Source: Lachnospiraceae bacterium UBA3785
GTDB lineage: Bacteria; Bacillota; Clostridia; Lachnospirales; Lachnospiraceae
Length of the DNA stretch: 23,189 nucleotides
Reading direction: 5' to 3'
Assembly (NCBI GenBank): GCA_002369495.1
Contig: DFFD01000179.1
Coordinates: forward strand, 1 to 23,189
Under the pieces are notes generated by a model. The model worked only from the letters and a program-made list of their open reading frames with translations, did no database searches and was not told the origin of the DNA. Numbering within the stretch: position 1 is the first letter of the stretch; each line of letters begins with the position of its first letter. The translations under genes were made by a program, and so were the position numbers. This document shows positions 1 to 6,700 of this stretch, in pieces.

Positions 1-21
1 TAAGACTTTTTCAGTGGTCTC

Positions 22-31
22 GAACCGTCCC
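22..31. repeat. Single copy of the GAACCGTCCC repeat
   Basis: The ten-base core GAACCGTCCC lies just past the stop codon of the VWA gene. It is the same word, in inverted orientation, as the GGGACGGTTC copies near 6660 and 8351-8461. The window edge cuts off its surroundings, so I cannot tell whether it belongs to a larger paired element. Confidence 0.5.
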
Positions 32-39
32 TGTGTTTA

Positions 40-1776
40 TTATGCGAGCCCCTCGATCGACCTCTTAATAAGCTCCCCCGCACCCTCCGCCAGCTGCGCA
101 AGGCTCCGGATCCGCACATACTCCTTCCCGTAGATCTGCGAGACATTCTCGAGATGCCCCGCCGTCCCGTAAAAGACCGCCCCGACAAGGACGCCGCTCT
201 CTCTGAGCTCCTTTACGGCCTCCTCCGCGTCCTTCACCGCCGCGGCGCCTTCATACTCGCGCCCCATCCGGCGCTCTGCGGACGCCAGCGGCATCGCGTC
301 GTTCGGGCTCGCGTCCGTGAGGACGATCAGCAGGTCTTTCCACTCTCCGAACGGATTCTCCTCCCGCATGAGGCAGCCAACCGTCCGCAGCGCAAGCCCG
401 TCGCGGTTCCAGCCGCCCGAATAGTAGCCGGCCAGCCGCTCCGTGCCCTCGTGGAACTCCTTCATGCGCGTGATTGCCGTGAACCCTCTGATGCTGCGGT
501 AGGCCAGCACCCGCACCGGGATGCCTGCCTTCTCAAAGCTTTCCGCCAGAACGCTCGAAAATGCCGCTATGATCTCCTGCGAATGCAGCCTCGACATCGA
601 CGCGTCGAGGAGCAGCGTCGCGCGAAGACCGATCTCCTTCTCATCGCCCGGCCTCTCAAAGACGCGGGCGTCGTCAAGGACGCCGAGCCGCCAGGCCTTC
701 TCCGGGAGAAGTTTCCCGGCTTTCGCACTCTCCGGCAGGCTCCTTGAGCAGGAAGCAAGAAGCACCTCGATCTCAGCCGCCAGCTTCTTCGTGTTCTCAC
801 GGATGAGAAGCGCGTGCCCGCGCAGGAAGGCTTCATTTTTCTTCTTCTGCTCGGCGGACCTTGCGATGAGGTCCCGAACCTCCCGTTCCGCGTTCTCCGA
901 CACATTCCCGGCCGGTCCTCTCGAGATCCAGAGCCGGCAGGCGGCGTCATGGCCGGTGCAGAGGGCATTTTCGAGAATATCCATCTCCCCTTTGCTGTAA
1001 TAAGACGGCCCGAAACACCCCTCGACATAGGCCTCGTCAGCCTCCTTCGGGGCAAATCCGAGCCGCATCCCCGCCGTGTGGGCCAGCTGCACATCCTTCT
1101 CGGTCGGAGAAGCGATATCAGCCGTTCTCACGAAGATCTTCTCGGTCCGGCCGCGTCTCTGCCCGAATCGCCTGAGGACCGCCTCCATGAGATGCGGCTG
1201 CGTCCGCTGCCTGCGCGGTGCAGAGGGGTCGAAGCTGCAGAAGTCGGCGAGGAAGGTTTTCATTTTCAGGATCACCTCGTCCGCCGTGAGCTCCCCCGAA
1301 AAATGAAGAGCCTCCGCCATCCGCTTCTTCTTCCCGGCAAGATGCACGGGTTTCCCGAGGACCTCTGACCACCTCGCCTCCTGCTGGGTGAAGACCGCCA
1401 TGCTCTCGTACTCCATCTGCTGGCGGGTCATCCGCTGGCGGACCCGGAAGAACTCCTCCGCGCGCTCGCGCCGGAGTTCCCTCATGCGAGGCCTCTCGGC
1501 GAGCTCCTTCTCGTAGACGCAGTTCTCGAGCCCCAGCCACAGGTACTCGTCGAACTCGTCCGCGCTGCCGTTTCCCCGGTAGCTCTCGAAGACTTCGCGG
1601 ATCTTCTCCTCGTCAAGCCATTTCCGGACAAGTCCGATCACCATATTAAAATAAAAATCAGGCTCTCCCGTCGGATGGAAAGCCATAAAATACGGTTCGA
1701 AATCGTAAGACCCCGCCGCGTTCCAGATGTAGTTGCGCGCGCGCCTTGCATTTCCCGCATACTGCTTCTTGATCAT
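40..1776 (-). CDS. VWA-domain protein (CobT/NorD-like), partner of the MoxR-type ATPase
   Basis: This 578-residue cytosolic protein has no signal peptide or membrane segment. The C-terminal third (about 383-575) is a von Willebrand factor A fold. It has a DxSxS metal-ion site at D391, S393 and S395 in LLLDASMSRLH, a later D488 in LIVLTDASPND, and an NRDG-like loop at 457-460 as seen in the CobT/NorD type of VWA proteins. The first 370 residues are charged and helical, with an arginine- and glutamate-rich stretch near 95-125, and match nothing I recognise. It starts 6 bases after the ATPase stop, with AAGGA ahead of the ATG, so the two are very probably coupled. MoxR/VWA pairs usually act as chaperones that insert metals or remodel complexes. 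The client here is unknown, and no chelatase or reductase gene is nearby. Confidence 0.85.
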   Translation of the reverse strand: MIKKQYAGNARRARNYIWNAAGSYDFEPYFMAFHPTGEPDFYFNMVIGLVRKWLDEEKIREVFESYRGNGSADEFDEYLWLGLENCVYEKELAERPRMRELRRERAEEFFRVRQRMTRQQMEYESMAVFTQQEARWSEVLGKPVHLAGKKKRMAEALHFSGELTADEVILKMKTFLADFCSFDPSAPRRQRTQPHLMEAVLRRFGQRRGRTEKIFVRTADIASPTEKDVQLAHTAGMRLGFAPKEADEAYVEGCFGPSYYSKGEMDILENALCTGHDAACRLWISRGPAGNVSENAEREVRDLIARSAEQKKKNEAFLRGHALLIRENTKKLAAEIEVLLASCSRSLPESAKAGKLLPEKAWRLGVLDDARVFERPGDEKEIGLRATLLLDASMSRLHSQEIIAAFSSVLAESFEKAGIPVRVLAYRSIRGFTAITRMKEFHEGTERLAGYYSGGWNRDGLALRTVGCLMREENPFGEWKDLLIVLTDASPNDAMPLASAERRMGREYEGAAAVKDAEEAVKELRESGVLVGAVFYGTAGHLENVSQIYGKEYVRIRSLAQLAEGAGELIKRSIEGLA

Positions 1777-1782
1777 GGTTCC

Positions 1783-2706
1783 TTACCGGTCAAAAATGTC
1801 CGCCGCCCGAAGGTCCGCCGGGATCCGCGCATTTATCACATCCGCGATCAGCGTCCGCTCGTAGGCGTCAAAGGACTTGTTCACGATGCACATGGCAAGC
1901 GCCTGGCCTGAAGTGAGGCCGTTCTCGATGAGGCTCACCGCGTCGAGGAGGCCCCGGAGGTCGAGCGCCCGCTCGGAGATCTCCGCTTTCGCAGCCTTCT
2001 TCTCGATCTCGCCCCAGAGCTTTGCGAACTGGCCTGCCGCCTTCTCCTTAAGACGCGGGAATTTCTTTGCAATGAGGCGCAGCAGGTCCTCCTCCGCGAT
2101 CGCCGGCATCATGATGACCGCGAAGCGGGAGGCCAGGGCTTCATTTAAGTCCCGGGTGCCGGCGTAGCCGTAGTTCATGGTCCCGATGAAGCGGGCAGCC
2201 GGGTCCACACGGATGAGCTCGTAGCCGGGCACATCGATCACGCGCCGGAAATCGAGCGCAGAGTGAAGGACGGCGAGGGCTTCATTTCTCGCCATGTTGA
2301 TCTCGTCGAGGACCGCGAAGCCGCCGCAGACGGCACTCTTCGTGATCGGGCCTTCCCGGAAGGTGACCTTCTGCCCGTCGTAGGTGTCCGTCCCGATGAG
2401 GGCAGCCGCATCCGTTCCGATGTGGAAGGACACATTGTAGAGAGGCCGGCCGAACGCCGCGGCCAGGTTCTCCGCGAGAATGTTCTTGCCGGTCGCCTTC
2501 GGACCGGCGAGCAGTATATTTTTCCCTGCGAGGAGCGCCGCGAGCGCCTCCTCCCAGACTTCCTTTCCGTAGTAAAATGTATCCGGCGCGGCCACACGGC
2601 CCATCAGAGCCGGATCGACCGGGTGCGCCGCCCGAAATGCCGTGACGCCGTCAAGAAGTTCCTGCCGGACGCCCTCCGCCGCAAGGTTTCTGAGAATCTC
2701 TTCCAT
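1783..2706 (-). CDS. MoxR-type AAA+ ATPase
   Basis: This is a 307-residue AAA+ ATPase. Walker A is GPKATGKN at about 68-75, with Asn after the Lys where Thr or Ser is usual. Walker B is FAVLDEIN with D134 and E135, sensor 1 is in IGTMNYGYAGTRDLNEALASRF with N178, and the arginine-finger candidate is R194. The internal VTFREGPI segment is typical of MoxR/NorQ/CobS-like proteins. I chose the ATG at 2706 because GGGAGGAG lies 9 bases upstream; an ATG 12 codons earlier lacks such a site and would overlap the preceding gene. It sits between the two-TM protein (17-base gap) and the VWA gene (6-base gap). It probably uses ATP hydrolysis to drive the VWA partner on a client complex. The Asn in Walker A may alter nucleotide handling. 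Confidence 0.88.
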   Translation of the reverse strand: MEEILRNLAAEGVRQELLDGVTAFRAAHPVDPALMGRVAAPDTFYYGKEVWEEALAALLAGKNILLAGPKATGKNILAENLAAAFGRPLYNVSFHIGTDAAALIGTDTYDGQKVTFREGPITKSAVCGGFAVLDEINMARNEALAVLHSALDFRRVIDVPGYELIRVDPAARFIGTMNYGYAGTRDLNEALASRFAVIMMPAIAEEDLLRLIAKKFPRLKEKAAGQFAKLWGEIEKKAAKAEISERALDLRGLLDAVSLIENGLTSGQALAMCIVNKSFDAYERTLIADVINARIPADLRAADIFDR

Positions 2707-2723
2707 AATAAAATGCTCCTCCC

Positions 2724-3728
2724 TCAGTCTCTGTACCCGCACTCGAGGAACAGGGGCTTGATCTCCGCCACCTCGTCGTGCTCCTCCTGCGAGACCCGCA
2801 CGGAGGAATTCAGGGCTTTAAGCTCGTCTTTCATCCTGTTCCAGGCTTCATGTTCGTTTCTGGCCCGCCCGTCCTCGATGAGGCGGATCGTGCGCTCCGC
2901 CACGACCGGGTGCGCGTACTGGGCCGGAAAGAAGAAGTCCGGTTTCTCACTTATGTAAACCTTTGCATTCTCTACCGCGCCATCCCAGGCCTCCTTTGCA
3001 GCCTTCGGGCTTGCGGACCCGAACGGAAGGATCCCGGAGGCAAGCGCAAACATGAGAAATGCCGCCCCGAAAAGAAGCATGTAAGGCCCGGCCGGATTCC
3101 CTGCCGCAAAGAGCCAGATTCCGCCGACGGCCAGAAGCGCGCCGGCAATAAGGAGCAGCCAGGCGAGAGCCCGCGTCGACGCCGGGATATGGTCCACCTG
3201 CCGCTTCCGCCGCACGGACCTGACCAGCGACTCCCCGATTTCGGGTTTCATTTCCAGAAATGCGAGGTCGCGCCTCAGCCTCGCCGCGGCATTTTCCGCC
3301 TCGCGGGTGAGCGTTTCCGGCCGGCGCGCGGCCCTCTCAGCCTCCCGCTTTGCCTTTGCTTCCTCGCCGGCCAGGGTGCCGACGCGGATCTCCGGGTGAT
3401 TTTCCCGGATGAAGCGGACCGCCTCGTCCACTTCCTCCTCAATCTTGAAATTGCAGGCCTTCTCGCGCCCGTCCTTCAGGACGACGACGAGATAGGGCAT
3501 CGTGCCGAAGATCCCGCGGCCGCTGAAGCCCCCCTGTGACATCGCGATGCGCTTGTAGACGCGCGCGGCCTCCTCGTAGGGCACATAGTAGCGCCTCGAA
3601 ATGAAAAAGCTGTTCAGGTACATCGCCTTCTCACCGAACGCGCAGGGTCCGATGCGCTTTGCCTTCTTCCGATCCTCTTTTACGATCGCATTGTCGATCG
3701 ATGTGTTGCCGAATTTTAAAGCAGCCAT
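2724..3728 (-). CDS. Two-TM membrane protein of unknown function, first gene of the MoxR/VWA operon
   Basis: I do not recognise a named family for these 334 residues. Residues 1-115 form a compact, mostly beta-like region (SFFISRRYYVPYEEAARVYKR, then YLVVVLKDGREK) that could be a PH-like fold; this is a guess. A charged helical segment follows (about 118-178, rich in Glu, Arg and Ala), then two hydrophobic segments at about 187-209 and 213-235 joined by a short NPAGP turn, and a soluble tail of about 100 residues. Both soluble parts should face the cytoplasm if the two helices form a hairpin. The start has AAGGAGG 8 bases upstream. The position ahead of the ATPase and VWA genes suggests a membrane anchor or client for that pair. 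Confidence 0.8.
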   Translation of the reverse strand: MAALKFGNTSIDNAIVKEDRKKAKRIGPCAFGEKAMYLNSFFISRRYYVPYEEAARVYKRIAMSQGGFSGRGIFGTMPYLVVVLKDGREKACNFKIEEEVDEAVRFIRENHPEIRVGTLAGEEAKAKREAERAARRPETLTREAENAAARLRRDLAFLEMKPEIGESLVRSVRRKRQVDHIPASTRALAWLLLIAGALLAVGGIWLFAAGNPAGPYMLLFGAAFLMFALASGILPFGSASPKAAKEAWDGAVENAKVYISEKPDFFFPAQYAHPVVAERTIRLIEDGRARNEHEAWNRMKDELKALNSSVRVSQEEHDEVAEIKPLFLECGYRD

Positions 3729-3748
3729 ACGGCAGCCTCCTTACTATG

Positions 3749-3780
3749 AAGAGGGCGGAGGAATGATCCTCCGCCCTCTT
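3749..3780 (-). terminator. Perfect 14-bp hairpin between cstA and the next operon, weak as a terminator
   Basis: AAGAGGGCGGAGGA pairs perfectly with TCCTCCGCCCTCTT around an ATGA loop. It lies 16 bases beyond the cstA stop and just before the ribosome site of the two-TM gene. In the minus direction the stem is followed by CATAGTAAGG, not a T run, so it is not a classic intrinsic terminator. It could stop cstA transcripts poorly, protect a 3' end or separate expression of the two operons. Confidence 0.5.
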
Positions 3781-3795
3781 GTGGGTTTTCATTTT

Positions 3796-5268
3796 TTAAG
3801 CTGTTCTGTATTTCTTCGAGCTCTGAAGGAAGATGAACAGGAATACCACTGCGAAGATAATGCCTGCCGGATAAGCGACAGCCGTGTTGTTCTTGAAGAA
3901 CGGGATGAGGCCGAGGCACTCCGGAGCCATCATGAAGTAGGTCGAGGAAACCGCGCTCATGAAGACGGCCGGGATACCGCAGATCAGCCAGTTCCTGCCT
4001 TCCTTGGCAAGGAACATAGCGCCTGCCCAGAGAACGATCATGGCCAGAGTCTGGTTCGTCCAGCTGAAATATCTCCAGACAACCGCGTAGCTTAAGAAGC
4101 CGAGCGTGTTGCCGAAGCCGAGGATCGCGCCGACACCGAGAACCGGGATGCAGAGCTTTAAGCGGTTTGCATAGGATTCCTGGTCGATCTTGAACCAGTC
4201 GGCAAGGGTAAGTCTTGCGGAACGGAACGCCGTGTCGCCGGATGTGATCGGGCAGGCCACGACGCCGAGCATCGCAAGGATGACGCCGATCGAACCCATC
4301 GTCTTGACGCAGACATCATAGATCGCTGCGGACTGACCGGAAGCAAGGACTTCAGCAAGGCCTGTAGAGAGACCGTCGGTCTTCTCATAGAGAGCGCAGC
4401 CTGCCGCCGCCCATACAAGAGCGATGATGCCTTCGGCGACCATTGCGCCGTAGAATACGAAGTGGCCCTGGCGCTCGCTCTTTAAGCATCTCGCCATCAG
4501 AGGAGACTGGGTTGCGTGGAAACCGGAGATGGCGCCGCAGGCGACCGTGATGAACATGAAGCTCCAGACCGGAGTGCCGGCAGCGTGCATGTTTCTGAAG
4601 TTTGCCCAGATCTCCGGGATCGCGTAGCCGTGAGTCGGGATACCGATCGCGACACCGATCGCCATGACGATCAGGCAGATGCCGAATACCGGGTAGATCT
4701 TGCCGATGATCTTGTCGATGGAAATGAACGTCGCGATGAAGTAGTAGCAGAGGATGATGGCCAGCCAGACCGTCGTCTGAGCGAACGGGCCGGAGACACC
4801 TTTCTCAGAGAGCAGCTTCACGATCAGGCCTGCCGGGCCGACTGCGAAGACGGTACCGACCATGACCAGCAGAACGACCGCGAAGACACGCATGACGGTC
4901 TTCATGACCGGGCCAAGGTAGATGCCGATGACCTCGGAGATCGAAGCGCCGTTGTTGCGCTCGGAGAGCATGCCGGCGAAATAGTCGTGAACCGCACCGG
5001 CGAAAACAGTTCCGAACGTGATCCACAGGAACACGATCGGGCCCCACTGGGCGCCCTGCATGGCGCCGAAGATCGGGCCGAGACCGGCGATGTTGAGCAG
5101 CTGGATCATGAAGAGCTTCCACGCGGGAAGGACCACATAGTCGACGCCGTCGTTGATCGCCACGGCCGGGGTCTCCCGGTCGTCCGGCGCGAAGGTCGCG
5201 TCTACGAATTTACCGTAGGTGAAATAACTAGCAACAAGCAGTACCAGACAGATTAGAAAACTGAACAT
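3796..5268 (-). CDS. cstA: CstA-family carrier (carbon starvation protein A type, probable pyruvate/peptide uptake)
   Basis: This is a polytopic inner-membrane protein of 490 residues, the short form of the family (E. coli CstA is about 700). The N-terminal half has the CstA hallmarks: a first TM helix MFSFLICLVLL, the conserved NDGVDYV segment, then IAGLGPIFGAMQGAQWGP and FAGAVHDYFAGMLSERN. I moved the start from the first in-frame ATG (5310) to 5268, where the TM helix begins and an AAGGGGGC site lies about 6 bases upstream. Characterised CstA and BtsT proteins import pyruvate, and some are tied to peptide use. The substrate here cannot be read from sequence. A strong promoter lies at 5340-5368, so it can be transcribed alone, with a possible contribution by readthrough from the small gene at 5486. 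Confidence 0.9.
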   Translation of the reverse strand: MFSFLICLVLLVASYFTYGKFVDATFAPDDRETPAVAINDGVDYVVLPAWKLFMIQLLNIAGLGPIFGAMQGAQWGPIVFLWITFGTVFAGAVHDYFAGMLSERNNGASISEVIGIYLGPVMKTVMRVFAVVLLVMVGTVFAVGPAGLIVKLLSEKGVSGPFAQTTVWLAIILCYYFIATFISIDKIIGKIYPVFGICLIVMAIGVAIGIPTHGYAIPEIWANFRNMHAAGTPVWSFMFITVACGAISGFHATQSPLMARCLKSERQGHFVFYGAMVAEGIIALVWAAAGCALYEKTDGLSTGLAEVLASGQSAAIYDVCVKTMGSIGVILAMLGVVACPITSGDTAFRSARLTLADWFKIDQESYANRLKLCIPVLGVGAILGFGNTLGFLSYAVVWRYFSWTNQTLAMIVLWAGAMFLAKEGRNWLICGIPAVFMSAVSSTYFMMAPECLGLIPFFKNNTAVAYPAGIIFAVVFLFIFLQSSKKYRTA

Positions 5269-5303
5269 TCTATCGCCCCCTTTGTCTATTTTCTCTAAAT
5301 CTG

Positions 5304-5340
5304 TGTGCATACGCAGTGGAAGACTTATCCACCATGCACA
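5304..5340. repeat. Nested inverted repeat at the cstA transcription start
   Basis: Outer arms TGTGCAT and ATGCACA (5304-5310 and 5334-5340) enclose inner arms GTGGA and TCCAC (5316-5320 and 5328-5332). The outer arm touches the -10 element and the inner pair begins at the predicted start of the RNA. The outer repeat fits an operator; the inner one would make a 5' terminal stem-loop in the cstA mRNA. Confidence 0.5.
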
Positions 5341-5368
5341 ATGTACTCCTTCCCTGTACGGATGTCAA
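5340..5368 (-). promoter_or_regulatory. cstA promoter
   Basis: On the minus strand, TTGACA (5363-5368) and TACATT (5340-5345) are separated by exactly 17 bases. A start near 5333 would leave a leader of about 65 bases before the cstA ATG at 5268. Confidence 0.7.
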
Positions 5369-5435
5369 TGCTTTCGGCTAAAATTACGAATACTTTTTAC
5401 AACAATTGTATATCTTTAAACAGCTTGTTCAATTA

Positions 5436-5476
5436 AAGCAAAAAAGAGCTTCCGGCTTCCGCCGAAAGCTCCTTTA
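5436..5476 (-). terminator. Intrinsic terminator of the 30-codon gene
   Basis: On the minus strand GAGCTTTCGGC pairs with GCCGGAAGCTC around a GGAA loop, with one G-U pair, and is followed by TTTTTTGC. The wobble pairs in the minus-strand RNA but is a C-A mismatch in the plus-strand RNA, so the minus direction is favoured. It lies 10-40 bases past the stop of the small gene and before the cstA promoter. Confidence 0.75.
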
Positions 5477-5485
5477 TTCTGCCAA

Positions 5486-5578
5486 TTATCTCTCGTACTT
5501 GTTCATGCGATAGACGACATCCGCGCTCATCGCTGCTGCAAATCCAACAAGAAGAGTCATCCAGACTGCTGCGATCAT
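5486..5578 (-). CDS. Small single-TM protein (30 aa), candidate transporter accessory protein
   Basis: The reading frame encodes 30 residues (32 if the ATG at 5584 is used): a hydrophobic helix MIAAVWMTLLVGFAAAMS followed by ADVVYRMNKYER, a charged tail. GGGAGG lies 8 bases before the ATG at 5578 but only about 2 before the one at 5584, so I prefer the inner start. It has its own promoter (5656-5684) and terminator (5436-5476), giving a predicted transcript of roughly 200 bases. I do not recognise the sequence. Short single-TM partners are known for other carriers (for example MetS with NSS symporters), so a role with CstA, the next gene on the strand, is plausible but unproved. A small RNA without translation is the alternative. 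Confidence 0.65.
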   Translation of the reverse strand: MIAAVWMTLLVGFAAAMSADVVYRMNKYER

Positions 5579-5635
5579 TTTCATTACCTCCCGCCCCTTA
5601 AGGCCTGACTGTCATTTATTTTCAACGGTTTTTAT

Positions 5636-5663
5636 TTGTTTCTGCCTATATATATGTTATAAT
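5636..5663 (+). promoter_or_regulatory. Promoter of the left LysR gene
   Basis: TTGTTT (5636-5641) and a perfect TATAAT (5658-5663) are 16 bases apart. The -10 overlaps the -10 of the opposing promoter for the 30-codon gene, so the two cannot be occupied together. Confidence 0.6.
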
Positions 5664-5684
5664 CCATGGGAGCTTCTATGTAAA
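5656..5684 (-). promoter_or_regulatory. Promoter of the 30-codon gene
   Basis: On the minus strand TTTACA (5679-5684) and TATAAC (5656-5661) are separated by 17 bases, each one base from consensus. A start near 5649 leaves a leader of about 70 bases. Confidence 0.6.
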
Positions 5685-5693
5685 ATGAAGTAT

Positions 5694-5703
5694 TTTTGCA
5701 AAA
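5694..5703. promoter_or_regulatory. Palindrome TTTTGCAAAA, candidate LysR operator
   Basis: This perfect ten-base palindrome lies about 50 bases upstream of the predicted start of the small-gene transcript and within the LysR leader. That is a usual place for a LysR-type activator that also represses itself. No binding evidence exists. Confidence 0.3.
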
Positions 5704-5769
5704 TTAATTCCTTCTTTGACCTTTTAGTGCAGTAAAGCAGTGATCTCATCATTAAAGGAGCGCCTCAAC

Positions 5770-6642
5770 ATGGATATGACCTCGCTTGAACTCTTTATCG
5801 ACGTCTGGCAGTCCGGCAGCCTCACGGCCACCGCCGGCAACCACTATCTCACGGAGTCCACCGTCTCAAAACGCATCGCCGCGCTGGAGAAGGAGCTCGG
5901 CGTGACCCTCTTCCAGAGGGGTAAGGGCAAGAACCATGTGCAGATCACCCCGGAAGGGGCGTCCTTCGCGGATATCGCCCAGCGCATGCTCATGCTGAAC
6001 GGGCAGGCCATGCGGCTCGGGGAGGGCCAGCTCCGCCGCGTCCTCACGATCGCCAGTATCAACAGCGTGCAGGACTATACGCTGCCGCCGTTTATCCGCG
6101 AGTACCGCGCAAGGCACCCGGAGATCCTCTTCACGATGGAGGACCACCGCTCGAACCAGATCCTGCTGCTCCTCGAACAGCAGCGGATCGACGTCGGCAT
6201 CACCCAGACGGCCTCGCCCTACCCGGACCTCGAGTCCCAGATCCTCTTCGACGAGGAGTACCGTGTCGTCATGAAAAAAGAAGGCGCACGCGACGCCTTC
6301 AAAAAGGGGATCCACCCGGCGGACCTCGCCGCCGAGCATGAGATCTATGAGTCCTACTGCGATATCTTCCGCGAGTGGCACGACTACTGGTGGCCGCCCT
6401 ACAAGTCCAAGATCCGGGTCAACATCACGCCGACCGCCGAGAAATATTTCGACTCCCCCGAGGACTGGATGATCGTCCCGGCCTCGATCGCGAGCCAGCT
6501 TGACAGTAATATCTACGTCTCCTACCCGTTCTCGGTGCCGTCACCCCAGCACCACGTCTACCTGGTCTACCGGAAGCGCGACCGCTCGCGCGACGCGGAC
6601 CAGTTCGTGCAGGAGATTCTGGCATATTTCCGGCGGAGATGA
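5770..6642 (+). CDS. LysR-family transcriptional regulator (left)
   Basis: The 290 residues have the standard LysR layout. An N-terminal winged helix-turn-helix covers about 1-62 (SLELFIDVWQSGSLTATAGN, then TESTVSKRIAALEKELGVTLFQR). A linker helix and a periplasmic-binding-protein-like effector domain follow, from about 90 to the end. I chose the ATG at 5770 because AAAGGAG lies 9 bases upstream; a GTG at 5740 would overlap that site. It is divergent from the 30-codon gene with overlapping promoters, the usual arrangement for a LysR regulator and its target. CstA downstream on the minus strand may also be a target. The effector is unknown. It converges on the dehydrogenase gene at 6701. Confidence 0.9.
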   Translation: MDMTSLELFIDVWQSGSLTATAGNHYLTESTVSKRIAALEKELGVTLFQRGKGKNHVQITPEGASFADIAQRMLMLNGQAMRLGEGQLRRVLTIASINSVQDYTLPPFIREYRARHPEILFTMEDHRSNQILLLLEQQRIDVGITQTASPYPDLESQILFDEEYRVVMKKEGARDAFKKGIHPADLAAEHEIYESYCDIFREWHDYWWPPYKSKIRVNITPTAEKYFDSPEDWMIVPASIASQLDSNIYVSYPFSVPSPQHHVYLVYRKRDRSRDADQFVQEILAYFRRR

Positions 6643-6659
6643 GTCAGTTCAACGTATGA

Positions 6660-6692
6660 GGGACGGTTCTTGAGGGTCCGGGACCCCGTCCC
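6660..6692. repeat. Paired GGGACGG repeat element between convergent genes
   Basis: GGGACGG (6660-6666) and CCGTCCC (6686-6692) enclose GGGTCC-G-GGACCC (6674-6686), giving a GC-rich foldback. It carries the GGGACGGTTC core found at 22-31 and 8351-8461. It lies in the 58-base gap between convergent genes and has no T run, so termination is possible but not classic. Confidence 0.6.
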
Positions 6693-6700
6693 CGTCTTCT

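Noticed and set aside
5269..5310. Upstream ATG for cstA adding 14 residues
   Set aside because: The extra stretch is charged, lies inside the leader and inverted repeat, and lacks a ribosome site, while the ATG at 5268 has one and starts directly with the first TM helix.
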